A stretch of 64,000 nt of DNA from UTCFX2 sp963788145 (lineage in GTDB: Bacteria; Chloroflexota; Anaerolineae; Anaerolineales; UBA4823): positions 1 to 64,000 of the forward strand of contig CAWBFQ010000006.1 in the NCBI GenBank assembly GCA_963788145.1. Direction: 5' to 3'. Of the stretch, positions 10,165 to 18,901 are shown one piece after another. Position 1 is the first letter of the stretch, and each line of letters opens with the position of its first letter. The position numbers were made by a program, and so were the translations under genes. The notes under the pieces were generated by a model. The model was not told the DNA's origin. It saw only the letters and a program-made list of their open reading frames with translations, and made no database searches.

Positions 10165-10339
10165 ATATTCGTCTTGATACTCAGGCGTTTTGGATTGTTG
10201 TTCTTTTAACTCAACTCATATTTATTATGGACGCGAAGATCTGGAAAACCGAATTGGTCGCTTATCAAATAGACAATATTTGATGAGTTTTCCAGGGAGC
10301 TCAGAGCGAAACCGGCCATCATTTTGGGTCGGTTTTTTT
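10165..10339 (+). ncRNA. Candidate structured small RNA, about 175 nt
   Basis: There is no convincing reading frame here. A two-tier hairpin is present: CTGGAAAAC (10241-10249) pairs with GTTTTCCAG (10287-10295), and inside it ATCAAATA (10264-10271) pairs with TATTTGAT (10277-10284), leaving an asymmetric internal loop. AACTCAT upstream can also pair with ATGAGTT in the 3' arm, so two folds compete. The segment has its own promoter and an intrinsic terminator. Either a free-standing sRNA (6S size range) or a leader/attenuator of the secreted protein gene at 10510. No Rfam family recognised by eye. Confidence 0.45.
10309..10339 (+). terminator. Intrinsic terminator of the small RNA
   Basis: AAACCGGCC (10309-10317) pairs with GGTCGGTTT (10327-10335) with one G-U pair, followed by a run of seven T. 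Confidence 0.75.
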
Positions 10340-10509
10340 ATTTCTTCTTCACTCTCGATAGGCGGGCTTTTCTTGTGAGAGTAAGTGGTCACCGATCAAC
10401 TGGGATAATTAAGGTATTATATAGTAAATTAGGTATAATATTAGATCGTTCTATGCGATTTTAATATCAGTATCTAGTGATTTGTTCGAAATCATGGAGG
10501 ATTGTTAAG

Positions 10510-12312
10510 ATGACCATTCGTAAGCTTGTATACGCAACGTTTCTTGTGAGCGCTTTCATTTTCTCTTTTTTCTTTTTTGAGTCAACTCAACCCAGCTTGG
10601 TTGTAAACGCTCAACAGTGTACGCCCGGTGTTCTTATATCCAAGGAAGTGAAAGGCGATGATCTGCGCATATTTCCAGTCGGATCAGATGTGAGTTTTGA
10701 AATCACCATTCAAAACACGGGAAATGTAGATTTAACAAATTTGCATGTTTCCGACCCACGAGTCTCAGATTGCGAACGTTCCTTTGCAAGTCTGGCAATC
10801 GGAGGAACCATCAATTATTCTTGTACAGCAACCGCTGTTACGCAGGGTTTCCAAAATGTTGCCAAAGTGACCGCGGCGTCCAGTTGCGGTGATGTAAACA
10901 ACCTGGATACCTCAACAGTAAATCTCGCGGGGCTCGCGGTCAGCAAGCAGGAAAAAGGCGAAGATAGCCGCGTTTTTTCATCTGGAGATGATGTTACCTT
11001 TACGATTGTTGTCACCAACACCGGCGAGATCGATCTAACCAATATTACTATCAGCGATCCGCTTGTACCGAGCTGCGTCCATGAGATTGCTTCATTGCCG
11101 GTAGGTCAACTTACTACGTACGAATGCACGGAAGATGCCGTGACAGCAGGTTTTACAAATGTTGTCACTGCGACAACCTCGGTAAGCGGTTTAATTCTTT
11201 CGGATAACGACCCTTCCACGGTTAAAGTACCAGCCATTGATATCCGCAAACAAGCGGAAGGGGCAGACACACGCACGGTGGCCAGCGGGTCGGATGTGAC
11301 ATTCGATATCGTGGTCACGAACAGCGGCGATGTGGATTTGACGAACATCGAAGTCAGCGATCCTTTGGCGCCGGATTGTGATCGTGTGATCGAAAGTTTG
11401 TTGGTAGGGCAGGAAACCAGCTACTCCTGCACAATGGAGAACGTCACCGAAGGTTTCACAAACATCGCGACCGTATCAGGTGAAAATGGCGATCTGACTG
11501 TGACCGATAATGACCCATCCACAGTGGAAATCGATGATAATTACGAATTATATATGCCAATCATCGTGTATTCGGGCATTATCAAGTTTGATGTATCCAT
11601 CGGTTATGAAGATTTGCGGCTCGTTCAGAGCAATGACTTTGACTATAACGACTGGGTGGTCAGGGTGAATACCGATTTCACCTACAGCAGTTTTGCACAG
11701 GAAACGATCGATATCAGCCAGGTCGCCTTCCAGATCACACCGCAGGCGCGCGGCGCCCTGTTGCCTCACGAATTTCACTTCAGCCTCCCCCCCAATACCT
11801 TTGCTAGCAACGGTATTGCTACTCTTCAGGTTGTGGATCCGGTTGGGAATATCCTGAAGAACGAACAGACTGCGTTCATCGCTTCCCAACTGAATGATTA
11901 TAAGGTATTCGATTTGACATCGGATGCTCTTCCACCAGCCAGCGCGGGGGTTAATATCATCGAAGGGGTGGAATTTACCCAGGCACAACAGATTGCGAGT
12001 CTTACCATTCAATTTGATACACCTTTCCTGTTCACGCTAACTGACTTTGGTCCCCATGGCGAGGGATTATTCTTTGAGCCTTATCTGCGAGTGATCCCGT
12101 CCGCCAGGGATCGTTATAATATAGGGAATGGAGATGTGCGCACGATCGTCTTCCCCTTCGCTGATTGGAGATGGCCTGAAGAGGGTGTTCGCATTGACAG
12201 AGCCTATCCTGGAATTACCTACATTGGCGAACCAAACTTCTTCGAATTTCCGGATGGCTGGTGGTTAATTTATAATAATTGTATTTTTGGTGATGGAGTC
12301 GTTTGTCAGTGA
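10510..12312 (+). CDS. Secreted protein with three DUF11-like repeats and LruC (DUF4842) domain
   Basis: A signal peptide (MTIRKLVYATFLVSAFIFSFFFF, cleavage likely near NAQQ) is followed by three tandem ~95-residue beta-domains. Each carries the pattern GSDVTF-x-IVVTN-x-G-x-VDLTNI-x-SDP (about residues 40-340). The second half holds the LruC hallmark NDFDYNDWVV near residue 385. Paired Cys in each repeat suggest disulfides outside the cell. No sorting signal or C-terminal anchor is obvious. Such proteins are surface or matrix components; a specific role cannot be given. ATG 10510 has GGAGG 8 nt upstream. It lies downstream of the small-RNA locus and ends before a strong terminator. Confidence 0.8.
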   Translation: MTIRKLVYATFLVSAFIFSFFFFESTQPSLVVNAQQCTPGVLISKEVKGDDLRIFPVGSDVSFEITIQNTGNVDLTNLHVSDPRVSDCERSFASLAIGGTINYSCTATAVTQGFQNVAKVTAASSCGDVNNLDTSTVNLAGLAVSKQEKGEDSRVFSSGDDVTFTIVVTNTGEIDLTNITISDPLVPSCVHEIASLPVGQLTTYECTEDAVTAGFTNVVTATTSVSGLILSDNDPSTVKVPAIDIRKQAEGADTRTVASGSDVTFDIVVTNSGDVDLTNIEVSDPLAPDCDRVIESLLVGQETSYSCTMENVTEGFTNIATVSGENGDLTVTDNDPSTVEIDDNYELYMPIIVYSGIIKFDVSIGYEDLRLVQSNDFDYNDWVVRVNTDFTYSSFAQETIDISQVAFQITPQARGALLPHEFHFSLPPNTFASNGIATLQVVDPVGNILKNEQTAFIASQLNDYKVFDLTSDALPPASAGVNIIEGVEFTQAQQIASLTIQFDTPFLFTLTDFGPHGEGLFFEPYLRVIPSARDRYNIGNGDVRTIVFPFADWRWPEEGVRIDRAYPGITYIGEPNFFEFPDGWWLIYNNCIFGDGVVCQ

Positions 12313-12372
12313 CTTGAATCGCGTGATGGGTGGGTGAACTTCCATCGTTCGTATTGATCGGCTTCTTACCAG

Positions 12373-12417
12373 GGCGTCGGCTGGGCAAATATCCCAGCCG
12401 GCGCCTTTCGGTTTTTT
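12373..12417 (+). terminator. Strong intrinsic terminator after the LruC gene
   Basis: A 13-bp GC-rich stem (12373-12385 with 12393-12405, one mismatch) with a 7-nt AT loop, followed by TTTCGGTTTTTT. Confidence 0.8.
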
Positions 12418-12465
12418 ATCTTACGATTGTGAATCCCTTTTCCTACGCGTGTTATAATGCCGTTT

Positions 12466-12663
12466 ATGTTGCCCGACCTGAACCTGGAAGATGTGGTCCG
12501 GCTGCGCAAACCCCACCCTTGCGGCAGCTACGATTGGAAAATCTACCGCCTGGGGGCTGATATCGGTCTAGAATGCCTGCGCTGTGGGCGGCGTGTTTTG
12601 CTTCCCCGGCGCATTTTGGCGCACCGACTAAAGATGCTACTCCCCAAAGAGGAAACCAGATGA
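12466..12663 (+). CDS. DUF951 family protein
   Basis: Small protein matching DUF951: VVRLRKPHPCGSYDWKI, GADIGLECLRCGR and VLLPRR. The three Cys (one in HPCG, a CxxC in CLRC) form a probable zinc site. The function of the family is unknown. TATAAT at 12453-12458 ends 7 nt before ATG 12466, which would give a leaderless message; ATG 12457 is in frame but overlaps the -10. The stop overlaps the next gene by ATGA, so both are co-expressed. Confidence 0.8.
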   Translation: MLPDLNLEDVVRLRKPHPCGSYDWKIYRLGADIGLECLRCGRRVLLPRRILAHRLKMLLPKEETR

Positions 12664-13826
12664 AGACACCCTCTGATTTGGAAACCCAAAGCGACAACAT
12701 TCTATCCAACAAAACATACCTGTTCCACCATTTTCAAAAAAGACAATCGCACTTGTCAACCTTGTGGCTTGTCATTGCAATCATCATGGCGACCAGCGCC
12801 TGCAACATGCCTGGCAGAGATGCCGCTGGATCGCCTACCCCAAACGTGACCCAGGCCTTTCAAACCGTTCAAGCCCGCCTGACCGAAGCTGCTCTCATGA
12901 CCCCACAGACTTCGCCGACGCCAGCTTTTTCCAGCACACCTGCTTTAACGGTTTCCTCGACCAGCCCATCCCTGGCTTCCACTACTCCTGTCGCGCCTAC
13001 CACAGGACCTACTTCATCTACCAAACTCTGCGACCAGGCCGAAGCCGGCTCGCCGATTGATGTCACGATTCCCGATGACACGCAGATGACGCCCGGGCAA
13101 ACATTCACGAAGGTGTGGCGGCTGCGGAATTCCGGCACCTGCACCTGGACAAAGAATTATTCGATCGCGGTTTTCTCTGGCGATCCCATGAACGCCCCCG
13201 ACAGCGTCCCCTTGCCCAAGCTTATTGACCCCGGTCAGACTGTGGATATATCGGTGGATCTGGTCGCGCCCAGTACAGCCGGTAGCTATCAAGGCAATTG
13301 GAAACTGCGCAATGCCTCTGGTACATGGTTTGGGATCGGGCCGGGAGGCAGTTCGCCATTCTGGGTTCGAATTGTGGTGAGCGGGACCACCACGCCTGGA
13401 ACTCCTACCCCGGCTACTGCCACTCCAGCGACTCCCTACCCGGTAGTCACCACGCAAGCGGTCAATCCTGGTGTGCTGGTGAGCGGCAGTAATACCCTGG
13501 CAGCGAACGATAAGCTCAATCTGGATACCAATCTGCTGAATCTTGGAGGCGAGGACATCTCTTTAGTCCCCAATTCTCAAGGACGGCTGCTCCTCTCCAC
13601 ACTGGGTAATGCCGGGTTGGCTGGTTTTGGCAGCAGCGAGCCATCCTATGCCCAATGTCTGGCAGCCGGGGCTGGCGCGGCTGCTGTCACGATGAAGAAT
13701 ATCCCCCAGGGATTCTATATCTGCTATCGCACAGACCAAAGTTTTTATGGCTGGATGCGGGTTTTGAGCTACAACGACACCAGCGGCATCCTCAATCTTC
13801 AGATAAACACCTGGGTGAATCCCTGA
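12660..13826 (+). CDS. Membrane-anchored protein with NBR1-Ig-like domain
   Basis: The cytosolic N-terminus is short. A hydrophobic helix near residues 35-50 ends in ATSACNM, a lipobox-like site. A Thr/Pro/Ser-rich linker follows, then an NBR1-type Ig-like domain (PDDTQMTPGQTFTKVWRLRN-like, TCTWTKNY, GSYQGNWKLRN, about 145-255). A second Pro/Thr linker leads to a C-terminal domain (about 290-388) of unknown fold. This architecture is common in secreted Anaerolineae proteins. The start at 12660 follows from the ATGA overlap with DUF951. Six nt separate it from rsmI. Confidence 0.75.
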   Translation: MKTPSDLETQSDNILSNKTYLFHHFQKRQSHLSTLWLVIAIIMATSACNMPGRDAAGSPTPNVTQAFQTVQARLTEAALMTPQTSPTPAFSSTPALTVSSTSPSLASTTPVAPTTGPTSSTKLCDQAEAGSPIDVTIPDDTQMTPGQTFTKVWRLRNSGTCTWTKNYSIAVFSGDPMNAPDSVPLPKLIDPGQTVDISVDLVAPSTAGSYQGNWKLRNASGTWFGIGPGGSSPFWVRIVVSGTTTPGTPTPATATPATPYPVVTTQAVNPGVLVSGSNTLAANDKLNLDTNLLNLGGEDISLVPNSQGRLLLSTLGNAGLAGFGSSEPSYAQCLAAGAGAAAVTMKNIPQGFYICYRTDQSFYGWMRVLSYNDTSGILNLQINTWVNP

Positions 13827-13831
13827 TCGCT

Positions 13832-14680
13832 GTGGGTACTCTTTATCTGGTTGCAACACCGATTGGAAATTTGCAAGACATCTCTGCGCGAGCGCTCAAG
13901 ATCCTCGCTCAGGTAAGTCTGATCGCTGCCGAGGATACCCGCCATACGCATAAGCTGCTCGATCATTATCAGATAATCAGACCTTTGATCAGTTACCATG
14001 AGCATAATAAGCTCACCCGGCTGGATGAGGTCCTGGCCGCCCTCGGTCATGGAGATGTAGCCCTGGTTTCCGATGCAGGTACGCCAGCGCTTAATGATCC
14101 CGGGTATGAACTGGTTCGGGCCGCGTTGGATGCGGGCTTTCCCGTCAGCCCAATTCCAGGCCCCAGCGCCCCACTGGCAGCCCTGGTGGTATCCGGCCTA
14201 CCGACCGATATGTTTCTCTATCTGGGCTACCTGCCGCGCAAGGTCAATGAGCGGCGTTCGCTGCTTGAACAGGTTGTTGCTTTCCCCTATACGCTGATTT
14301 TTCTGGAATCGCCTCACCGATTAGCAGCTTCTCTGCACGACCTTCGATCCGTCTTGGGCGATCGCCAGATTGCCCTGGCCCGTGAGCTTACCAAGCTATA
14401 TGAAGAGGTTTTTCGCGGCAGCCTGAGCGAGGCGACCGCCCGCTTCGATGCCCAACCCGCCCGAGGCGAGATCACTCTTGTCATTGCCGGAAACCGCGCC
14501 CGTCAGACCTGGACTGAAGAGCAACTCCAGGTCGCGATAGAGCAAGCCATTGCAATGGGAAATCCCATCTCGCAGGCAGCCAGAGAAATTGCCGCCCAAT
14601 CCGGATGGCCGCGCCGCAAAATCTATCGCCTGCTCACATCCAAAACTGGTTTCGGCGCGATGCAGGAAACAGGAAAATAA
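13832..14680 (+). CDS. rsmI: 16S rRNA (cytidine1402-2'-O)-methyltransferase RsmI
   Basis: Methylates the 2'-OH of C1402 in 16S rRNA using SAM. The tetrapyrrole-methylase fold motifs are intact: LYLVATPIGNLQDIS at the N-terminus, AAEDTRHTHKLL, SYHEHN, ALVSDAGTPALNDPG, PIPGPSAPLAALVVSGLPTD and FLESPHRLAASL. A C-terminal helical region (about 230-280) follows, as in full-length RsmI. The start codon is GTG 13832, five nt after the upstream stop. Length (282 aa) is normal. Confidence 0.93.
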   Translation: MGTLYLVATPIGNLQDISARALKILAQVSLIAAEDTRHTHKLLDHYQIIRPLISYHEHNKLTRLDEVLAALGHGDVALVSDAGTPALNDPGYELVRAALDAGFPVSPIPGPSAPLAALVVSGLPTDMFLYLGYLPRKVNERRSLLEQVVAFPYTLIFLESPHRLAASLHDLRSVLGDRQIALARELTKLYEEVFRGSLSEATARFDAQPARGEITLVIAGNRARQTWTEEQLQVAIEQAIAMGNPISQAAREIAAQSGWPRRKIYRLLTSKTGFGAMQETGK

Positions 14681-14709
14681 GGAGTTATTCGATAAATCCA
14701 CATCCAGGC

Positions 14710-15804
14710 ATGCTTGACGATCACAAATCCTTCGCAGCGATTGACCAACAACAGATGATTTCTCATATCGAAGGCTTGCCAGACCAGCTCATCACTGCCT
14801 GGGAATTGGGCAACCGGCTGGAGCTGCACCCCTGGAAAGGGACGCGTCAGGTTCTAGTCGCCGGTATGGGGGGGTCTGCTATCGCGGCTGACCTGCTCTC
14901 CGCATATGTTGCCCCTACCAGCAGAGTACCCTTGATCGTCCTGCGAGATTATCATCTACCGGCTTGGGCATCCGGTCCAGAAACGCTCGTGATTGCCTCA
15001 TCCCATTCCGGGAATACCGAAGAAACCCTATCTGCTTTTCACCAGGCTGTTGAACGAGGTTGTTCCTGTCTGGCAATGACCACTGGCGGTGAATTGGAGT
15101 CCGCCGCCCGGCGGGCGGGGGCGGCGCTGTGGAAATTTGAGCATCATGGTCAGCCTCGCAGCGCGGTGGGTCTATCTTTCGGTCTGCTGTTAAAGGTCTT
15201 CAGTCGGTTGGCATTTATTCCTGATCCCAGTTCCGAGTTGGAACAGGCAGTTCAGGCTATGCATAGTCAGCAAAGCCAGCTGCTCATATCCATCCCCGCG
15301 GCTCGAAATCCGGCCAAACGTCTGGCCGGCCAGATGATCGGGCGTGTTGTAACGGTCATTGGTTCGGGCTTACTCGCGCCAGTCGCCCGGCGTTGGAAAA
15401 CCCAAATCAATGAGCTTGCCAAAGCCTGGGCGCAGTTTGAAGACCTTCCAGAGGCGGATCACAACACACTGGCAGGCATTTGCCAACCCGCGAGTGTGCT
15501 ACCCAGCGTGATGACCCTCTTTCTGCAAAGCCCAGCAGATCATCCGCGCAATCGGATGCGCAGCGAACTGACCCGGAAAGTATTCATGCTGGAGGGATTG
15601 AACACCGATGTGGTTCAGGTCCGAAACTGGATTCAGCCCACATCCGGAATAGACTTCGCCGACGATAGCCCGCTCGCTCAACAGTGGACCTGCTTGCATC
15701 TGGGAGATTATGTGGCCTATTACCTGGCAATGGCTTACGGGATCGACCCCACGCCAATCGCGGCGCTGCAGTCGCTTAAAGCGGAAATGAAAACCGCGTC
15801 ATAG
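14710..15804 (+). CDS. Bifunctional phosphoglucose/phosphomannose isomerase
   Basis: SIS-fold sugar isomerase interconverting glucose-6-P or mannose-6-P with fructose-6-P. Motifs: VLVAGMGGSAIAADLL, VIASSHSGNTEETL (phosphate-binding SIS loop), a KTQINELAKAWAQFEDLPEADHN block with the catalytic Glu/His, and a C-terminal YYLAMAYGIDPTPI. At 364 residues it is like archaeal-type bifunctional PGI/PMI rather than classical Pgi. ATG 14710 lies 30 nt after rsmI. The 3' end overlaps the convergent PAP2 gene by 29 nt. Confidence 0.88.
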   Translation: MLDDHKSFAAIDQQQMISHIEGLPDQLITAWELGNRLELHPWKGTRQVLVAGMGGSAIAADLLSAYVAPTSRVPLIVLRDYHLPAWASGPETLVIASSHSGNTEETLSAFHQAVERGCSCLAMTTGGELESAARRAGAALWKFEHHGQPRSAVGLSFGLLLKVFSRLAFIPDPSSELEQAVQAMHSQQSQLLISIPAARNPAKRLAGQMIGRVVTVIGSGLLAPVARRWKTQINELAKAWAQFEDLPEADHNTLAGICQPASVLPSVMTLFLQSPADHPRNRMRSELTRKVFMLEGLNTDVVQVRNWIQPTSGIDFADDSPLAQQWTCLHLGDYVAYYLAMAYGIDPTPIAALQSLKAEMKTAS

Positions 15805-16333
15805 CCCACCAAAAGAGCATCCCGATTCCGGCGCCTAACAGCGCTCCTGCCAGCACATCCGAAAGGTAATGCACCGCCATAGCTACCCGCGCCAACATCA
15901 CTAACGGCGCCCAAATGAGAAGCAGCCAGCCCAGCTCAGAAGAATGAAGGGCTGGTCCGAGGGCAAGCCCCAATATTGCCAGGGCGATCGCCCGGGCCGC
16001 ATGACCGGAGGGGAAAGAGTGCGGATCGGTTCGACGGTATATTTGTCCCCACTTACCCGCTGGGCGGCTGCGTTTCACCGAGAGTTTAATTATAAAAACC
16101 GATATCGCGGTCACAAAAATAATCGCCAGCATCCACAAAGCCCAGGATTTCCAGCTAGCTGGCCCCAACAACCACAATATTCCCAAACCGAGACCCCATA
16201 ACCATGAATCGCCTGAATGGGCGAACAAGATCGCCAGGCTTCGCAGCACACCCGGTCGCTCCGCCACCCACATCCGGCGCGATAGCTCCTGGTCCAGCGC
16301 CAGCATCCTTTGCCACAAACTCGCACCGGTCAT
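15776..16333 (-). CDS. PAP2-family membrane phosphatase
   Basis: Integral membrane lipid phosphatase, likely acting on undecaprenyl- or phosphatidyl-phosphates. The three PAP2 motifs are present: KLSVKRSRP, SFPSGHAAR and ARVAMAVHYLSDVLAG, separated by hydrophobic helices (about five). It is in the same orientation as the NTP-transferase gene, eight nt upstream, so the two may be co-transcribed. Substrate not assignable. Confidence 0.85.
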   Translation of the reverse strand: MTGASLWQRMLALDQELSRRMWVAERPGVLRSLAILFAHSGDSWLWGLGLGILWLLGPASWKSWALWMLAIIFVTAISVFIIKLSVKRSRPAGKWGQIYRRTDPHSFPSGHAARAIALAILGLALGPALHSSELGWLLLIWAPLVMLARVAMAVHYLSDVLAGALLGAGIGMLFWWAMTRFSFPL

Positions 16334-16341
16334 AATCCGGC

Positions 16342-17199
16342 TCAGGTTCGCTTACAGAGATCTGCCCGCATGATCTCAAGCTGGTGCGGTTTGTCCACAT
16401 CCATTGCCACTTCGGCGTATGGAGAGACCAGCACCTGCGCAGTCAGTTTCAGGCGCTTGGTCACCTTTTTTACTGCATTCTCCAGATTGATCTGGCGCAG
16501 CAGCAAGAGCAGCAGGGTATCGTAACCGATCAAAGCCGCCTGTTTCAAGGCGTTTTTGCGGCTGGCGATGATTTTTTCCCAAAGCGCCTCGCTGCTGGTG
16601 ACCAACCCGGCTCGGATGACGTTCAAATCTCCCCCACACAAATCCATATCCTTAAGATGCACATAAGACCGGTTGGAACCGGGGAAACGCTTTTCCATCA
16701 CTTCTTGCTTGACCACATTGTAATAAGCATCTTTGTCGGTCTGCATCGCTGTCCGCACCACCCAGTCAACCTGCTCGGGCAAAATCGCCGGGATATCCGC
16801 TGAAACGATCGCCATATGACAGGTTTGTGGATCAACTGGCTTGGCTGTGTCCAATGCTAACATCTTGATGACCCCGGTGCGGATGTTCTGAAGCATATCA
16901 CCCTGGTTCGGTATGACCAATTTTAGCTTGCTCCCCTTATTCTCTGGGGCATCGCTGGCAATTCCAGACGGATTGGGAACGCCGGTTTTCAATCCCGTTA
17001 ACTGTTCTTCAACGTCCTGCGGGTCCAGCCCAATAATCACGATCCGCTCAATGGTTTCGGCTTGTTCAAGCGCATCCAGCACCCACTAAATCATGGGTTT
17101 GCCGCATATTTCCAACATGGCTTTCGGCTTGCCTTGTGTAAACGGGAAGAGCGGATCTCCTTCTACAGGTATTCCGCCTGCAATCACGATCGCATCCAT
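16342..17199 (-). CDS. MobA-like NTP transferase, interrupted by an amber codon
   Basis: Nucleotidyltransferase of the GT-A fold. The N-terminus MDAIVIAGG, then QGKPKAMLEICGKPMI, and later AIVSADIPAI (the metal-binding Asp loop) are typical. A TAG at 17086-17088 interrupts codon 38 between GKPMI and WVLDALEQ, where homologues have an in-frame residue (commonly Gln); the frame is open on both sides. The C-terminal half (DLNVIRAGLV, AEVAMDVDKPHQLEIMR) matches IspD/MobA-type proteins that transfer nucleotides to lipid or sugar phosphates. It is co-directional with the PAP2 gene. Confidence 0.75.
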
Positions 17200-17206
17200 A
17201 TTACAC

Positions 17207-18115
17207 CTATCCATTCAACTGCTGAAGCTGTGGTTCTAAGCCGAGCTGATCCAGCAGTTCTTGAAGCTCGACATGGCTTAAGGCGCGCCCTTTACCGGAA
17301 ACCGCGATCAGCGCCGCCTCCATCATATTGGTGCCAAACGAGCGCCCCTCCAGCACCGGTGTGCTGGTGATCAGGTAGCGTACCCCCGCGGCGCGGAACA
17401 TGGCCACGTCCGCCTCGGTGGTGGTATTGGTGGCGATCACTTTGTTGTCCATCCGGTCCGGCATGTGGCGCTTTACGTAATGGCAATCGCCGGCGATCAC
17501 TGTTCCCCATTGGTAATACTTCTCCCATTTCGGGATGCGCTTTTCCTGCTTCTCGCCCGTTGGATAGAGCCATTCAAAAGGCAGCCTGCTGACCACAGGT
17601 AGAAGCAAAGCAGCCAGGCGCTTCAGGCCTTCCTTCGAGCGCACCGGGAAGGGCAGCCCCAATCCGAACATCAGGTCGCCAAAGATACAATCGTATCCCT
17701 CATCCAGAAAAGAGGTCGCCATCCCCCAGCGATCTGCTCCACTGGTCACCAAGACGGTCTTGCCGCGCTGCTGGATAAAGTCGCCGATCTGGGCGTCGAT
17801 GAAAGAGGCCAGCTTGTTCTCCAATGTGTTCTTCAGCCCGGCTCCATCCACCACCGGCGTCTTCTGCACATATTGGATCAGCGATTGGACGGAGTAGAGC
17901 GGATACCACTTGTCTTCCACCTGTAGCCCCAGGTCTGTTCCGCCAACGCCAAAGGCATCCACTTTACCATCCAATTCCTTATAAAGTTGGGCGGCTTTTT
18001 TCATATCCCCGTCCGTTCCGATTCTCTCAATAGAGACCTTCTCCCCCAAAAGCTCGACCTCCACCGCTTTGTTTCGTTTCGAAGAACCGATACTGATACT
18101 GACTGCGCGTTTCAT
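17207..18115 (-). CDS. Conserved hypothetical protein (often labelled quinate 5-dehydrogenase)
   Basis: Intact protein of 302 residues. It opens MKRAVSISIGSSKRNKAVEVELLG and contains IERIGTDGDMKKA, DAFGVGGTDLGL, VVDGAGLKNTLE, KTVLVTSGADRWGM and NTTTEADVAMFRAAGVRYLITSTP. Database relatives are sometimes called quinate 5-dehydrogenase, but I see no canonical Rossmann GxGxxG and would not assign that reaction. ATG 18115 is preceded by GGAGAGATC. Only 7 nt separate it from the NTP transferase, so they form an operon with the PAP2 gene. Confidence 0.75.
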   Translation of the reverse strand: MKRAVSISIGSSKRNKAVEVELLGEKVSIERIGTDGDMKKAAQLYKELDGKVDAFGVGGTDLGLQVEDKWYPLYSVQSLIQYVQKTPVVDGAGLKNTLENKLASFIDAQIGDFIQQRGKTVLVTSGADRWGMATSFLDEGYDCIFGDLMFGLGLPFPVRSKEGLKRLAALLLPVVSRLPFEWLYPTGEKQEKRIPKWEKYYQWGTVIAGDCHYVKRHMPDRMDNKVIATNTTTEADVAMFRAAGVRYLITSTPVLEGRSFGTNMMEAALIAVSGKGRALSHVELQELLDQLGLEPQLQQLNG

Positions 18116-18257
18116 TTGTTGATCTCTCCTGTCTTTTATAGGATAATCGCGGTGAAAGAACAAGCTTCACAGGATTGAAAGCGCCGCGACAAACCGAATA
18201 TGAGTATACTCTTATACGCCGTTTTTAGTAACCCTATCAAGTATCCTGATCCTTTCC

Positions 18258-18286
18258 TTGACACGCACATAGCATGCGTTTATAAT
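18258..18286 (+). promoter_or_regulatory. Consensus sigma70 promoter of tRNA-Asn
   Basis: TTGACA (18258-18263), 17-nt spacer, TATAAT (18281-18286). Both hexamers are perfect, as expected for a stable-RNA gene. Confidence 0.85.
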
Positions 18287-18312
18287 GCCCTTCGCCAAAT
18301 AAAAGGCAACCT

Positions 18313-18386
18313 TCCTCGATAGCTCAATAGGCAGAGCGGGCGGCTGTTAACCGCTAGGTTCCAGGTTCGAAGTCCTGGTCGAGGAG
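18313..18386 (+). tRNA. tRNA-Asn (GTT), with an extra base in the T-loop
   Basis: Cloverleaf: acceptor TCCTCGA/TCGAGGA with discriminator G, D-arm GCTC..GAGC, anticodon arm GGCGG-CTGTTAA-CCGCT (anticodon GTT), T-stem CCAGG/CCTGG. The T-loop reads TTCGAAGT, eight nt instead of seven. The 3'-half copy at 22963-23002 has the normal TTCGAGT. CCA is not encoded. The gene is the left boundary of the integrated region and its 3' half is the probable attachment core. Confidence 0.88.
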
Positions 18387-18402
18387 CCTGAATGATTATC
18401 AT

Positions 18403-18438
18403 GATGCGCGGCTACGCAAAGCCGCGCATCCTTTATTT
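18403..18438 (+). terminator. Terminator following tRNA-Asn
   Basis: GATGCGCGGC (18403-18412) pairs perfectly with GCCGCGCATC (18421-18430) and is followed by CTTTATTTTA. The tRNA 3' half copied at the right edge of the island has its own, different terminator. Confidence 0.7.
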
Positions 18439-18573
18439 TAAAGTGATAAAATAAACTGATTACCAGCCAGGTTCAAGGGTATTGGAGAGTACAAGTAACA
18501 GCCAGCGATCTTTACCTAATCGCTGAATGACACAAAAAACCTATTGAATACTTATATGGCGAAGAATATGGAT

Positions 18574-18864
18574 TAGGAAATTCAAGATTTGATTGCGGTG
18601 ATTCGCAAACAAACCCCGGAAGCATGTAATCAATCTATTCAAACATCAAGATTAAATTTTTTACAGATGCAGCAACTTGGGGATTTTGTAAAGAAAAATC
18701 CAGATAGAGAATTGTCTTCATAAGAGCCACAAAGTTTCTTTGCGGTATATATTATTTTTCCTGACCAAATCAACGATCTTACTGCTCATCTGAATGATCT
18801 TCGCAAAAGACTAATCGAAGAGCTAAAGTATAGAAATAGAAAACTTTTAGACCCAAAACGATAG
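18574..18864 (+). pseudogene. Decayed reading frame in first cassette
   Basis: One frame reads DLIAVIRKQTPEACN..., then MQQLGDFVKKNPDRELSS, a TAA at 18721-18723, then EPQSFFAVYIIFPDQIND and LNDLRKRLIEELKYRN, ending at TAG 18862-18864. An in-frame TAG also follows the only upstream ATG. Composition is protein-like on both sides of the stops, so this looks like the remnant of a gene of about 95 codons. Family not recognised. Confidence 0.4.
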
Positions 18865-18901
18865 TTATGCTCTATTAAGGTTATTCAAGAAAGGCTGAAC
18901 A

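Noticed and set aside
17207..18115. Firm naming as quinate 5-dehydrogenase
   Set aside because: I see no dinucleotide-binding signature that would support that reaction, so it is left as a conserved hypothetical.
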